Shown: positions 8,408 through 18,210 of the stretch, piece by piece
Layout of the letters: each line of letters begins with the position of its first letter
Numbering within the stretch: the stretch's first letter is position 1
NCBI RefSeq assembly: GCF_014640535.1
Contig: NZ_BMHD01000002.1
Location: 62,001 to 126,000 of the forward strand
Direction of reading: 5' to 3'
From: Cnuibacter physcomitrellae
GTDB lineage: Bacteria; Actinomycetota; Actinomycetes; Actinomycetales; Microbacteriaceae
DNA: 64,000 bases
Position numbers and translations under genes: made by a program
Notes under the pieces: generated by a model
Databases searched by the model: none
Seen by the model: only the letters and a program-made list of their open reading frames with translations
Told to the model about the DNA's origin: nothing

Positions 8408-9102
8408 GCGCTCGCCCCCTCCGCCGTCAGCGCCGTCGCCTGACGGCGCGACCGCGCCTTGGCGATGCGGTCGCGCCGCGTCCACGGCATGAGGAGGCGC
8501 CCGAGCAGCACGAGGATGCCGTCGAAGACAAGGGCGATGACCAGGACCATGACGATGCCGGTGAGCACCTCGGCGGGGATGTTGCGCTGGAAGCCGTTGA
8601 TGAAGAGGTAGCCGAGGCTCGTGACCCCGACCGCGGAGCCGATGGTGAGCAGGCTCACGGTGCTCACCGAGACCACACGGAGGCCGGAGAGCAGGACGGG
8701 ACCGGCGAGGGGGAACTCCACCCGGAAGAAGCGCTGCGCACCCGAGTACCCCATGGCGCTCGCGGACTGCAGAATGTCGGGATCGATGCCGCGGAGCCCG
8801 TCGGCGGTGGTGCGCAGCAGGAGCGCGACACCGTAGATCGTGAGGCCGATCTCCACGTTGATCGGATCGGTGATCTGCGTGCCGGTCAGCGCCGGGAGGA
8901 AGATGAACAGCGGCAGCGACGGGATCGTGTACAGCAGTCCGCCCACGGTGAGGAGGACTCCCCTGGTGAGCCGGAACCGGTTGGCGAGCCAGCCCAGCGG
9001 CACCGAGAACACGAAGCTCAGGACGATCGGGATCGCGCTGAGCACCGCGTGCGTGGCCGTGAGGCTCAGGATGAGCTCGACGTTCGAGAAGACCCAGTTC
9101 AC
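8404..9102 (-). CDS. Osmolyte ABC transporter permease (OpuC/OsmY type)
   Basis: 232 aa permease with six hydrophobic segments and the coupling loop SASAMGYSGAQRFFRVEFPL. It starts with GTG, overlapping the ATPase stop as GTGA, and ends in an ATGA overlap with the next permease. Both permeases are close relatives in the same importer. Confidence 0.9.
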   Translation of the reverse strand: MNWVFSNVELILSLTATHAVLSAIPIVLSFVFSVPLGWLANRFRLTRGVLLTVGGLLYTIPSLPLFIFLPALTGTQITDPINVEIGLTIYGVALLLRTTADGLRGIDPDILQSASAMGYSGAQRFFRVEFPLAGPVLLSGLRVVSVSTVSLLTIGSAVGVTSLGYLFINGFQRNIPAEVLTGIVMVLVIALVFDGILVLLGRLLMPWTRRDRIAKARSRRQATALTAEGASA

Positions 9103-9911
9103 CGCTGGAGCACTCCCGCCGGAGTCCCGTCCGCGGAGACCACCACCTCGTGCCCGTCGATGGACTCGAGGTGGAGCGCGCGCTTGCCGCGGTCGGCGCC
9201 CACGAACTCGGCGACGAAGTCGTTCGCCGGGTTCGCGAGGATCTCCTTCGGAGAGCCCTTCTGCGCGATGTGGCCCCCGCGCTGGAGGATCACGATCTGG
9301 TGACCCAGCCGGAACGCCTCGTCGATGTCGTGCGTGACGAAGACGACCGTCTTGCCGAGCTCCCGCTGGAGCCGGATGGTCTCGTCCTGGAGCTCGGTCC
9401 GCACGATGGGGTCGACCGCTCCGAAGGGCTCGTCCATGAGCAGGATGTTGGGGTCGGCGGCCAGCCCGCGGGCCACGCCCACACGCTGCTGCTGACCGCC
9501 CGAGAGCTGGCGCGGGTACTTCGAGGCGAGGGATCGGTCCAGGCCCACCGTGTCGAGCAGCTCGAGCGCCCGGGCCCGGGCCTCGGCCTTGGGGACGCCG
9601 TTCAGGACCGGCACGGTCGCGACGTTGTCGATCACCTTGCGATGCGGGAGCAGGCCCGAATTCTGCATCACGTACCCGATGCGCCTCCGGAGTCGCACCG
9701 GCTCGAGCGACGCCGTGTCCTCGCCGTCGATCAGGATGCTGCCCGACGTCGGGTCGATCATGCGGTTGATCATCCGGAGCAGCGTCGTCTTCCCGCAGCC
9801 CGACGATCCCACGAAGACGGTCGTCTCCCGGGGTGGGATGACGAGGTCGAACGTGGCCACGGCCCGCGTGCCATCGGGATACGTCTTGGTCACCGAGCGG
9901 AACTCGATCAT
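9099..9911 (-). CDS. Osmolyte ABC transporter ATP-binding protein (OpuCA/OsmV type)
   Basis: 270 aa ATPase starting MIEFRSVTKTYPDG. Walker A GSSGCGKT is near residue 36, the signature LSGGQQQRVGVARGL follows, and Walker B NILLMDEPFGAVDP precedes VTHDIDEAF. The EPFGAVDP form is typical of quaternary-amine importers. A short C-terminal extension remains after the core; no CBS pair is visible. It is first of the four-gene operon. On this strand a weak promoter (TTGTGT, 17 nt, GATAGG) can be read just upstream. Confidence 0.92.
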   Translation of the reverse strand: MIEFRSVTKTYPDGTRAVATFDLVIPPRETTVFVGSSGCGKTTLLRMINRMIDPTSGSILIDGEDTASLEPVRLRRRIGYVMQNSGLLPHRKVIDNVATVPVLNGVPKAEARARALELLDTVGLDRSLASKYPRQLSGGQQQRVGVARGLAADPNILLMDEPFGAVDPIVRTELQDETIRLQRELGKTVVFVTHDIDEAFRLGHQIVILQRGGHIAQKGSPKEILANPANDFVAEFVGADRGKRALHLESIDGHEVVVSADGTPAGVLQR

Positions 9912-10045
9912 GTCGGCCCTATCGTCGCCGGGGCCGTCGGACACAACCCACGCGGCAAGCCAAACACGGTTCGCTCCAGACGCCAAGCGGGTCGACACCG
10001 GGCGTCACATCCGCCCGCGACCGTGCGGACGGGGACCGCTCGGCC

Positions 10046-10711
10046 TCAGGCGACGAGCGGGGAGTCCTCGGCGGCGAGCACGCTCCGGGCGACCGCCCGG
10101 GCGGCCTCGATCGCCCGCTCGTCTCCCGCGCGGTCGCGCAGGAAGGCACGCACGAGCAGGGCGTCCACGGCGGTGAGGGCGGTGTCGAGGCGGTCGGCGA
10201 GCGAACCGTCGTCGGTGAGCGAGTACTCCGAGACGAGCACCTTCGCGAACGGCGCTGCGAACCGCGCGGTGATCATCGAGACGCCGTCGACGTCGGGCAG
10301 CGCGACCTGGTCGCTCAAGCGCAGCGAGGTGTAGCCGGGCTCGGTCCGGTGCAGATGGACGGAGGCGTCGATGACGCGATCGACCGCGTCCTGCCAGGTC
10401 TCGGGCGCCGACTGCTCGAGGTTGTCGACCGCGGTGCGGACGAAGCGCTCGTATCCCCGGAGGCTCATCGCGGCGAGGACGGCGATGCGGTCGGGGAAGT
10501 ACCGGTAGACGGTCCCGATCGACGCTCCGGCTCGGTCCGCCACCATGGCGGTCGTGAGACGCTCGATGCCCACCTCCGACACCACCGCGGACGCCGCGTC
10601 GAGGAGGGCGGAGATCCGCTCGCTGCTCCGGGCCTGGACGGGCTCGTTGCGCACGCGTTCGGAGACCGTGAGAGCGCCCTCGATCAGCTCGTTGAAAGAC
10701 ACGTAGCCCAT
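10046..10711 (-). CDS. TetR family transcriptional regulator
   Basis: 221 aa. The N-terminal DNA-binding domain shows the TetR helix-turn-helix, including MVADRAGASIGTVYRYFPD; the C-terminal ligand domain is not assignable. I chose the ATG at 10711 because a purine-rich GGAAGGA precedes it and a TAGAAT -10 box (complement of 10733-10738) lies 22 nt upstream. A start at 10783 would extend over the promoter. It sits upstream of the osmolyte importer on the same strand and divergent from the App1-like gene, so it may control either; the target is unknown. Confidence 0.85.
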   Translation of the reverse strand: MGYVSFNELIEGALTVSERVRNEPVQARSSERISALLDAASAVVSEVGIERLTTAMVADRAGASIGTVYRYFPDRIAVLAAMSLRGYERFVRTAVDNLEQSAPETWQDAVDRVIDASVHLHRTEPGYTSLRLSDQVALPDVDGVSMITARFAAPFAKVLVSEYSLTDDGSLADRLDTALTAVDALLVRAFLRDRAGDERAIEAARAVARSVLAAEDSPLVA

Positions 10712-10807
10712 TCCTTCCCGTGACCCCTCCCCGATTCTAGCGATCGTCGATGCGCCGGAATACACCTCACGACGAATCCTCATCGGAACATCCCGGGTCG
10801 ATCATGG

Positions 10808-10813
10808 CAGAGT
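10808..10813 (+). promoter_or_regulatory. -10-like CAGAGT six bases before the App1-like GTG
   Basis: CAGAGT followed by six bases and the GTG at 10820. The first base departs from TANNNT, but the spacing matches the leaderless genes elsewhere in the window. Confidence 0.3.
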
Positions 10814-10819
10814 GGAGTC

Positions 10820-11869
10820 GTGGGCATCCCGGCGACTCCGACCCCTCTGCAGGGCTGGGCCCGGCTCGACGACCTGGTGCACGACGTGCGCGAGCGGTTC
10901 GCCCGCCGTCGCGGGCAGCTCCCCACGGTCATCCCGTACACGGGTTTCGGCACGACCACGCGCATCCGCGTGCTCTGCCGCGTGCTGCTGACCAAGACGC
11001 CCCGCCCGGGATCCAGGGACGCCCGCCTCATGCTGCGACGCGAGGAGCGGGTGCGCGGCTGGCGGAGCTTCACGAGCGTGCCCGTCGGCGACGTCGACGT
11101 GGTGGTCACCGCGGGCGGGTCGGAGCACGTCGTCCGGGCCGACCGTGGAGGCGTCGTCGACGTCGGGGTCGACGTGGCGCTCGAACCGGGCTGGAACACG
11201 ATCACCCTCCGGACCGAGCACTCGGAGCCCGTCGACGCCCCGGTCTACGTCGTCCCGCCGGATGCGCGGTTCGGCGTCGTCTGCGACATCGACGACACCG
11301 TCATGGTGACGGCGCTCCCCCGTCCCTTCCTCGCCTTCTGGAACACGTTCGTGCTGGACGTCCACGCCCGGACGCCGACGCCCGGCATGGCGGTCTTCCT
11401 CGATCACTTCGTCCAGCAGCACCCCGGCGCGCCGGTGATCTACCTCTCGACCGGCGCCTGGAACGTGGCCCCGACGCTCAACCGCTTCCTCGGGCGCAAC
11501 CTGTACCCCCAGGGTCCCCTGCTGCTCACCGACTGGGGTCCCACGCACGACCGGTTCTTCCGCAACGGCCGGGAGCACAAGGAGCAGAACCTCCGCCGTC
11601 TGGCGGCGGAGTTCCCCGACATCCGCTGGCTGCTCGTCGGCGACGACGGGCAGCACGACGAGGAGATCTACGCCGGGTTCGCCCGCGAGCACCCGGAGAA
11701 CGTCGCCGCGGTGGCCATCCGGCGCCTCTCCCCCGCCGAGGCGGTGCTCGCCGGCGGTCGCGCGAACACGCCCGACACCGGGCCCGCCGAGATCCCGTGG
11801 GTGTCGGCCCCGGACGGCGCAGGCCTGGCGGAGCAGCTCGGCCGCGCGGGCCTCATCCGCACGCCCTGA
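10820..11869 (+). CDS. App1-like phosphatidate phosphatase-domain protein (DUF2183)
   Basis: 349 aa. The N-terminal half is a beta-rich domain of unknown role. The C-terminal half (from about residue 150) carries the HAD-like motif VVCDIDDTVMVT, then VIYLSTGAWN and LVGDDGQHDEEIY, matching the DUF2183/App1 family of Mg-dependent phosphatidate phosphatases. The DxDDT aspartates are intact, so activity is plausible; the true substrate is not known for bacterial members. Starts with GTG. Divergent from the TetR gene. Confidence 0.85.
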   Translation: MGIPATPTPLQGWARLDDLVHDVRERFARRRGQLPTVIPYTGFGTTTRIRVLCRVLLTKTPRPGSRDARLMLRREERVRGWRSFTSVPVGDVDVVVTAGGSEHVVRADRGGVVDVGVDVALEPGWNTITLRTEHSEPVDAPVYVVPPDARFGVVCDIDDTVMVTALPRPFLAFWNTFVLDVHARTPTPGMAVFLDHFVQQHPGAPVIYLSTGAWNVAPTLNRFLGRNLYPQGPLLLTDWGPTHDRFFRNGREHKEQNLRRLAAEFPDIRWLLVGDDGQHDEEIYAGFAREHPENVAAVAIRRLSPAEAVLAGGRANTPDTGPAEIPWVSAPDGAGLAEQLGRAGLIRTP

Positions 11870-11918
11870 CGCACGCCCCCCGCTCCGACAGGATCGGCGC
11901 CACGGCGCCCGTCCTCGC

Positions 11919-13364
11919 TCAGCTCAACGTGCCGGCGTGGCGCTCGAGGAACTGGTACACCTCGTTCTCGGCGACTCCGGGGAACTTGCCCGAGGGCAGC
12001 GGCGACAGGATGTGGGCGTGCAGCTTCGCGCTCGGCCAGGCGGCCGTCGACCAGCGCTCGGCCAGCTCCGAGCTCGGCCGCCGACAGCACGACTCGTCCG
12101 GGCAGGTCGAGACGCGGCGCTGCTGCGTGTCGCGTCCGCGGAACCACTTGGCGTCGGCGAAGGGGACCCCGAACGTGATCGAGAACTCGCCCTGGTCGCT
12201 CATCGACCCGGTCTGGGTCGCGCACCAGAACGTGCCGACCGGGGTGTCGGTGTACTGGTAGAACTCCGTCGTCCGGTTGGTCCGGGCGAGCGCGCCCCGT
12301 GCCGCCCACTTGTCGCACACCTGCTGCCCCTCGACCGCTCCCGTCACGTCGGTGGGCAGCGGGAGTCCGTCGTTCTCGTACGCCTTGTAGACGGCGCCGT
12401 CCTCTCCCACCCGGAGGAAGTGCACCCGCATGTCGAGGTGGCTGGTCGCGAGGTTCGTCATGCGCAGCGCGGCCGCCTCGTGCGTGACGCCGAACGCGTC
12501 GCGGAAGTCCTCCACCGAGAGGTCCTTGCGCTGCTTCGCCGCCTGCAGGAAGCGGACCGACTGCTCGAGCGGCATGAGGCACGCCGCGGCGAAGTAGTTG
12601 ATCTCGAGCCGCTGCTGGAGGAACTCCGCGTAGCTCTCCGGCGGGGTGTGCCCGAGGATGCGGTGTCCCATCGCCTGCAACGCCATCGACCGGAGTCCGT
12701 GGCCGCCGGGGATCGACGCCGGCGGCAGGTAGATCCGGCCGTTGTGGAGATCGGTGACCGAGCGCGCCGAGTGCGGGAGGTCGTCGACGTACACGAGGGT
12801 GAAGCCGAGCCTCTCCGCGAGCAGCGAGACGCTGCGGTGCGTGAGCGCACCGGTGGTGTGCCCCACGCTGGCCAGGGCGTCCTGGGCGGCCTGCTCGAGA
12901 TCCGGGAGGTAGTTGGCCCGTTCGCGCATCCCGGCCTTGTTCTCGGTGTTCGCGCGACGGGCCTCCTCCGGCGTCGCGATCGACTGACGCGCCCGCCGGT
13001 CGAGCTCGCGGTGCAGACCGACGAGCGACTGGAGCGTCTCCATCGGCAACGACCGGCTCGCCGGCACGACCGGCAGGCCCAGCGCCGAGTAGAGGGGCCC
13101 CGCCTGCGCCTTCGCCAGCTCGATCTCGAGCGCCGTGCGCTCATCCGGGGCCTCGTCCCGCAGCAGATCGGGCATCGGCACGTCGAGCTCCACCGAGAGC
13201 GCCTGCAGCAGCGACAGCTTCGGCTCGCGCCGTCCGTTCTCGATCAGCGACAGCTGGCTGCCCACGACGCCCACCTTGGCGCCGAGCTGGTCGAGCGTCA
13301 GCCCGCGCTCGCGCCGGTGGTGTCGGATGCGCCTCCCGAGGGTGATGAGGTCGGTGCCAGGCAT
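11919..13364 (-). CDS. RamB/ScfR/PrpR-type XRE-family transcriptional regulator
   Basis: 481 aa. An N-terminal helix-turn-helix ([19 protein letters not shown], about residues 22-40) is followed by an IrrE/ImmA-like middle domain and a C-terminal DUF2083 domain with the cysteine cluster CPDESCC. This architecture is that of RamB (acetate metabolism, Corynebacterium), ScfR and PrpR. The middle domain lacks an HExxH zinc site (it reads MGHRILGH), so it is probably a ligand-sensing rather than protease domain. The ATG at 13364 has AAAGGAG five bases upstream. Divergent from pckG with a 109-bp shared control region, which suggests it regulates gluconeogenesis and itself. Confidence 0.88.
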   Translation of the reverse strand: MPGTDLITLGRRIRHHRRERGLTLDQLGAKVGVVGSQLSLIENGRREPKLSLLQALSVELDVPMPDLLRDEAPDERTALEIELAKAQAGPLYSALGLPVVPASRSLPMETLQSLVGLHRELDRRARQSIATPEEARRANTENKAGMRERANYLPDLEQAAQDALASVGHTTGALTHRSVSLLAERLGFTLVYVDDLPHSARSVTDLHNGRIYLPPASIPGGHGLRSMALQAMGHRILGHTPPESYAEFLQQRLEINYFAAACLMPLEQSVRFLQAAKQRKDLSVEDFRDAFGVTHEAAALRMTNLATSHLDMRVHFLRVGEDGAVYKAYENDGLPLPTDVTGAVEGQQVCDKWAARGALARTNRTTEFYQYTDTPVGTFWCATQTGSMSDQGEFSITFGVPFADAKWFRGRDTQQRRVSTCPDESCCRRPSSELAERWSTAAWPSAKLHAHILSPLPSGKFPGVAENEVYQFLERHAGTLS

Positions 13365-13473
13365 CTTGCTCCTTTGTAAAGATCGCCCGTTCTTGACGAC
13401 GAATTCTCTCGAAGATAGCCGCTCGAGGCCGAATAGTGGAAGACACACCTCACACTTTCGAAGGATCTACCCC
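13365..13473. promoter_or_regulatory. Divergent control region of ramB-like gene and pckG
   Basis: Holds the ribosome sites of both genes and a weak forward promoter (TTGACG, 17 nt, TAGCCG). CTTTGTAAA near 13371 and ACTTTCGAAG near 13454 resemble the Corynebacterium RamB box (A/GAACTTTGCAAA) at about 8 of 12 positions. These are candidates only. Confidence 0.35.
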
Positions 13474-15309
13474 ATGAGCATCCTGGAGACAGCACCCACC
13501 GCCCTCGAGGGCGGGCCGAGCCGCAACGCCGCCGTCAACAACTGGGTCGCCGACGTCGCCGCCCTCACGAAGCCCGACCGCATCGTCTGGTGCGATGGAT
13601 CGGCTCGGGAGTGGGACGACCTGACCAAGGAGATGGTGTCGAACGGCACCCTCATCCGCCTCAACCCCGAGTGGCGCCCGCACAGCTTCCTCGCGCGGAG
13701 CGACCCCGACGACGTCGCCCGCGTCGAGGACCGCACCTTCATCTGCTCGGAGAGCCGCGAGGACGCGGGCCCGACGAACAACTGGCGCGACCCGTTCGGC
13801 ATGCGGGAGGAGCTGACGACGCTCTTCGCCGGCAGCATGCGCGGACGCACGATGTACGTCGTCCCCTTCTCCATGGGCCCGCTCGGGGGTGCGATCTCGC
13901 AGCTGGGCGTGCAGATCACCGACTCGCCCTACGTCGTCGTGAGCATGCAGCTCATGACCCGGATGGGCACCGAGGCGCTCGACCTCATCGGTCCCGACAC
14001 GGAGTGGGTCCCCGCGCTGCATTCCGTCGGCTACCCGCTCGTCGACGCCGACGGCACCCGCCGCGACGAGGTCCCGTGGCCGAACAACCCGGTGAAGTAC
14101 ATCTCCCACTTCCCCGAGACCCGGGAGATCTGGTCCTACGGGTCCGGCTACGGCGGCAACGCCCTGCTCGGGAAGAAGTGCTTCGCCCTCCGCATCGCCT
14201 CGGTCATGGCGCGCGACGAGGGCTGGCTCGCGGAGCACATGCTCATCATCAAGGTGACGAGCCCCGAGGGCCGGGTCTACCACCTCGCCGCCGCCTTTCC
14301 CTCGGCGTGCGGCAAGACGAACCTCGCGATGCTCATGCCCACCATCCCGGGCTGGCGGGTCGAGACGATCGGCGACGACATCGCCTGGATGCGGCCCGGG
14401 CCGGACGGCCGGCTGCGCGCGATCAACCCCGAGCGGGGCTTCTTCGGCGTCGCCCCCGGGACCGGGATCGCGACCAACCCCGCCGCGGTCGACACGATGT
14501 GGGGCAACACGATCTTCACGAACGTGGCACTCCGCGACGACGGCGACGTCTGGTGGGAGGGGCTCACCCCCACTCCGCCCGCGCACCTCGTCGACTGGCG
14601 CGGCGAGGACTGGACCCCGGCCTCGTCGACGCCCGCCGCGCATCCGAACTCGCGCTTCACCGTCGCGGCCGACCAGTGCCCGACCATCGCCTCCGAGTGG
14701 GACTCGCCCGACGGGGTCGTCATCGACGCCATCCTGTTCGGCGGCCGCCGACCCTCGACGGTGCCGCTCGTGACGCAGGCGCGGGACTGGGGCCACGGCG
14801 TGTACATGGGCGCGACCATGGCCTCCGAGACCACCGCCGCCCAGGAGGGCGCCGTGGGCCGCCTGCGGCACGACCCCTTCGCGATGCTCCCGTTCTGCGG
14901 ATACGACATCGCCGACTACTTCGCGCACTGGCTCGAGGTGGGCGAGGAGCTCGGCGAGAACGCGCCGGCCGTCTTCCAGGTCAACTGGTTCCGCCGCGGC
15001 GACGACGGGCGCTTCCTCTGGCCCGGGTTCGGTGAGAACTCGCGCGTCATCGAGTGGATCGTGCGCCGCCTCGAGGGCGCGGTCGACGTGGTCGACGCTC
15101 CCATCGGCGGGCTGCCGCTCGTCCGCGACATCGACGTCGACGGCCTCGACGTCGCGTACGAGGACCTCCAGTCGCTCCTGTCCGTCGACCGCGCCGCCTG
15201 GTCGCGCGAGGCCGCCGAGATCGAGTCCTACTTCGACGAGATCGGCGGCGACCGCATCCCCGCCCGCCTCCGCCGCGAGCTCTCGAGCCTGAAGGCCAGC
15301 CTGCGCTGA
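13474..15309 (+). CDS. pckG: Phosphoenolpyruvate carboxykinase (GTP)
   Basis: 611 aa, the usual length for GTP-dependent PEPCK. It converts oxaloacetate and GTP to phosphoenolpyruvate, GDP and CO2 at the entry to gluconeogenesis. The P-loop [12 protein letters not shown] with its reactive Cys and the metal/nucleotide motif GDDIAWM are clear, as are the substrate region [11 protein letters not shown] and the C-terminal [11 protein letters not shown]. The ATG at 13474 follows GAAGGATC. Upstream and divergent is a RamB-type regulator, consistent with induction on acetate, lactate or other C2-C4 sources. Confidence 0.97.
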   Translation: MSILETAPTALEGGPSRNAAVNNWVADVAALTKPDRIVWCDGSAREWDDLTKEMVSNGTLIRLNPEWRPHSFLARSDPDDVARVEDRTFICSESREDAGPTNNWRDPFGMREELTTLFAGSMRGRTMYVVPFSMGPLGGAISQLGVQITDSPYVVVSMQLMTRMGTEALDLIGPDTEWVPALHSVGYPLVDADGTRRDEVPWPNNPVKYISHFPETREIWSYGSGYGGNALLGKKCFALRIASVMARDEGWLAEHMLIIKVTSPEGRVYHLAAAFPSACGKTNLAMLMPTIPGWRVETIGDDIAWMRPGPDGRLRAINPERGFFGVAPGTGIATNPAAVDTMWGNTIFTNVALRDDGDVWWEGLTPTPPAHLVDWRGEDWTPASSTPAAHPNSRFTVAADQCPTIASEWDSPDGVVIDAILFGGRRPSTVPLVTQARDWGHGVYMGATMASETTAAQEGAVGRLRHDPFAMLPFCGYDIADYFAHWLEVGEELGENAPAVFQVNWFRRGDDGRFLWPGFGENSRVIEWIVRRLEGAVDVVDAPIGGLPLVRDIDVDGLDVAYEDLQSLLSVDRAAWSREAAEIESYFDEIGGDRIPARLRRELSSLKASLR

Positions 15310-15317
15310 GCTGAGTC

Positions 15318-15350
15318 GGCCTGGGCGCCGCCGCCCCTGCGGTCCAGGCC
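15318..15350 (+). terminator. First of four hairpins after pckG
   Basis: GGCCTGG / CCAGGCC (7 bp) with a GC-rich loop, 9 nt after the pckG stop. Possible terminator. Confidence 0.35.
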
Positions 15351-15373
15351 CTCCTACGGGAGAGGACCAGACC

Positions 15374-15399
15374 CTCGCACGGGAGAGGCACCGTGCGAG
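15374..15399 (+). repeat. Second hairpin, CTCGCACGG / CCGTGCGAG
   Basis: Perfect 9-bp arms with an 8-nt loop, between pckG and valS. Confidence 0.4.
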
Positions 15400-15401
15400 C
15401 C

Positions 15402-15433
15402 GGGTCGCCCGCAGTGGCAGCTGCGGGCGACCC
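15402..15433 (+). terminator. Third hairpin, 13-bp perfect stem
   Basis: Arms 15402-15414 (GGGTCGCCCGCAG) and 15421-15433 are exact complements around a 6-nt loop. It is the best pckG terminator candidate; no T-tract. Confidence 0.5.
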
Positions 15434-15443
15434 CACCCCTGCC

Positions 15444-15486
15444 CTGCCCCGCGAGGTCCGAACACCACCTGGCCCTCGCGGGGCAG
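15444..15486 (+). repeat. Fourth hairpin, 13-bp perfect stem
   Basis: Arms 15444-15456 (CTGCCCCGCGAGG) and 15474-15486 are exact complements with a 17-nt loop. It lies about 30 nt before the TATCCT (15516-15521) that may be the valS -10, so it is either an upstream terminator or part of a structured RNA. Confidence 0.4.
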
Positions 15487-15580
15487 TACCCTGTCGGCCG
15501 CGTGCCCGCGCACGGTATCCTTGAGCGATCACACAGTGAGGCACCCCCGACGCGGTGCCGTCTACATCGCAGGAGGACCC

Positions 15581-18157
15581 ATGCCCGCCACCGTGCCCGA
15601 GAAGCCCGCTCTGGAAGGACTGGAGTCCAAGTGGGACGGCGTCTGGTCGTCCCAGGGCACGTACCTCTTCGACCGTGAGGGCGCCACCCGCGACTGCGTG
15701 TACTCGATCGACACTCCCCCGCCCACCGCATCCGGGTCGCTCCACATCGGGCACGTGTTCTCGTTCACGCACACCGACATCGTCGCCCGGTTCCACCGGA
15801 TGCGCGGCAAGCGCGTCTTCTACCCGATGGGCTGGGACGACAACGGCCTGCCCACCGAGCGCCGCGTGCAGAACTACTACGGCGTGCGCTGCGACCCGTC
15901 GCTCCCCTACGAGCCCGACTTCGTGCCGCCGTTCGAGGGCGGCGACAACAAGAGCTCCAAGGCGGCCGACCAGAAGCCCATCTCCCGCCGCAACTTCATC
16001 GAGCTGTGCGAGCGCCTCACCGTGGAGGACGAGAAGCAGTTCGAGGCGCTCTTCCGCGAGCTCGGCCTCTCGGTCGACTGGTCGCAGACCTACCGCACCA
16101 TCGGAGACGACTCGCTCCGCACCAGCCAGCTCGCGTTCGTCCGCAACGTCGCCCGCGGCGAGGCGTACCAGGCGATGGCGCCCACCCTGTGGGACGTGAC
16201 GTTCCGCACCGCCGTCGCCCAGGCGGAGCTGGAGGACAAGGAGCAGCCGGGCGCCTACCACCGCCTCGAGTTCCACCGCGCCGACGGTGAGCCGCTCTAC
16301 ATCGAGACCACCCGTCCCGAGCTGCTGCCCGCCTGCGTGGCCGTGGTCGCGCATCCCGACGACGAGCGCTACCAGCCCCTCTTCGGCACCACCGTGACCA
16401 CGCCCGTGTTCGGCGTGGAGGTCCCCGTGGTGGCCCACCATCTGGCGCAGGCCGACAAGGGCTCGGGCATCGCCATGATCTGCACGTTCGGCGACATCAC
16501 CGACGTGACCTGGTGGCGCGACCTCGACCTGCCCAACCGCGCGATCATCGGCTTCGACGGCCGCATCGTGAGCGAGCCGCCCGCGGCGATCGACACCGAG
16601 GCGGGCCGCGAGGCCTACGCCCAGCTCGCCGGCAAGACCGTGTTCTCGGCCAAGCAGGCGATCGTCGAGCTGCTCAAGGAGTCCGGTGAGCTGATCGGCG
16701 ACCCGAAGCCCATCACCCACCCGGTGAAGTTCTTCGAGAAGGGCGACCGTCCGCTCGAGATCGTCTCGACCCGTCAGTGGTACATCACGAACGGCGCCCG
16801 CGACGAGGCGCTCCGCGCGAAGCTCGTCGAGCTCGGCCGCGAGCTCGACTGGCACCCCGACTTCATGCGCGTGCGCTACGAGAACTGGGTCGGCGGACTG
16901 ACCGGCGACTGGCTGGTGTCACGGCAGCGCTTCTTCGGAGTGCCGCTGCCGGTCTGGTACCCGCTCGACGCCGACGGCAACCCGGTGTTCGACGAGCCCA
17001 TCATCGCGCCGGAGGACATCCTGCCCGTCGATCCCTCGAGCGACCCTGCGCCTGGCTACGACGAGTCGCAGCGCGGCGTGCCCGGCGGCTTCCAGGGCGA
17101 GGTCGACGTCATGGACACCTGGGCCACCTCCTCCCTCACCCCGCAGCTCGCGGGGGGCTGGGAGCGCGACCCCGAGCTGTTCCAGGCGGTGTTCCCGTTC
17201 GACCTGCGTCCGCAGGGCCAGGACATCATCCGCACCTGGCTGTTCTCGACGGTGCTCCGCGCCGCGCTGGAAGAGGGCGGCAAGCCCTGGACGAACACGG
17301 CCATCTCCGGCTTCATCGTCGACCCCGACCGCAAGAAGATGTCGAAGTCGAAGGGCAACGTGGTGACCCCGGCCGACATCCTCGCGGCCCACGGGTCGGA
17401 TGCGGTGCGCTACTGGTCCGCCTCCTCGCGCCTGGGCACCGACGCCGCGTTCGACGAGCGCAACCCGACGCAGATCAAGATCGGTCGCCGCCTCGCCATC
17501 AAGATCCTCAACGCCGCCAAGTTCGTCTACGGGTTCGAGGCGCCCGAGGGCTTCGACCGGGTGACGGAGCCGATCGACCTCTCGATGCTCGCCGAGCTCG
17601 ACCGTGTCGTGCGCGTCGCCACCGAGGCGCTGGAGTCGTACGACCACGCGCGAGCGCTCGAGACGGTCGAGACGTTCTTCTGGACCTTCTGCGACGACTA
17701 CCTCGAGCTCGTGAAGGAGCGCGCCTACTCCGCGGAGTCGGCGCCCGAGGGGAAGGCGTCGGCCGTGCTCGCCCTGCGCGAGGCGATCGACGTGCTGCTG
17801 CGCCTGTTCGCCCCCGTGCTCCCCTTCGCGACCGAGGAGGTCTGGTCCTGGACGCACGACGGCTCCGTGCACACCGCATCCTGGCCGGTCCCGTCCGAGA
17901 GCGCCTCGGATGCCCACTCCGGCCTGCTGGAGCTGGCCGGCCGGGCGCTCACCGGCATCCGCGGCGCCAAGACGGCGGCGAAGGTCTCGCAGAAGGCGCC
18001 GGTGCTGAGTGCCGTGCTGACCGGGTCGGAGGCCGACCTCGCCGCGCTCCGGCTGGTGGAGGCCGACCTGAAGTCGGTGGGCCGGATCGCGACGCTCGAC
18101 TACCGCTCCGGTGAGGAACTCTCGGTCGGCGATATAGTTCTCGCACCCGCTCAGTGA
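15581..18157 (+). CDS. valS: Valine--tRNA ligase
   Basis: 858 aa class I aminoacyl-tRNA synthetase charging tRNA-Val. The HIGH motif appears as TASGSLHIGHVFSF near residue 47 and the KMSKS loop as KKMSKSKGNV near residue 587. The editing domain lies between them. There is no C-terminal coiled-coil arm, so it is the shorter form found in many actinobacteria. The ATG at 15581 is preceded by AGGAGGACCC, a strong ribosome site. I see no T-box consensus in the 270-nt upstream gap. Confidence 0.96.
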   Translation: MPATVPEKPALEGLESKWDGVWSSQGTYLFDREGATRDCVYSIDTPPPTASGSLHIGHVFSFTHTDIVARFHRMRGKRVFYPMGWDDNGLPTERRVQNYYGVRCDPSLPYEPDFVPPFEGGDNKSSKAADQKPISRRNFIELCERLTVEDEKQFEALFRELGLSVDWSQTYRTIGDDSLRTSQLAFVRNVARGEAYQAMAPTLWDVTFRTAVAQAELEDKEQPGAYHRLEFHRADGEPLYIETTRPELLPACVAVVAHPDDERYQPLFGTTVTTPVFGVEVPVVAHHLAQADKGSGIAMICTFGDITDVTWWRDLDLPNRAIIGFDGRIVSEPPAAIDTEAGREAYAQLAGKTVFSAKQAIVELLKESGELIGDPKPITHPVKFFEKGDRPLEIVSTRQWYITNGARDEALRAKLVELGRELDWHPDFMRVRYENWVGGLTGDWLVSRQRFFGVPLPVWYPLDADGNPVFDEPIIAPEDILPVDPSSDPAPGYDESQRGVPGGFQGEVDVMDTWATSSLTPQLAGGWERDPELFQAVFPFDLRPQGQDIIRTWLFSTVLRAALEEGGKPWTNTAISGFIVDPDRKKMSKSKGNVVTPADILAAHGSDAVRYWSASSRLGTDAAFDERNPTQIKIGRRLAIKILNAAKFVYGFEAPEGFDRVTEPIDLSMLAELDRVVRVATEALESYDHARALETVETFFWTFCDDYLELVKERAYSAESAPEGKASAVLALREAIDVLLRLFAPVLPFATEEVWSWTHDGSVHTASWPVPSESASDAHSGLLELAGRALTGIRGAKTAAKVSQKAPVLSAVLTGSEADLAALRLVEADLKSVGRIATLDYRSGEELSVGDIVLAPAQ

Positions 18158-18210
18158 GCCCGACGCGCACCATGAGCACACCTACAGCGATCACCCCCAC
18201 GGAGGCGACG

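Noticed and set aside
15310-15580. T-box leader upstream of valS
   Set aside because: Several hairpins are present, but I could not find the AGGGTGGNACCGCG core nor a specifier-loop layout.
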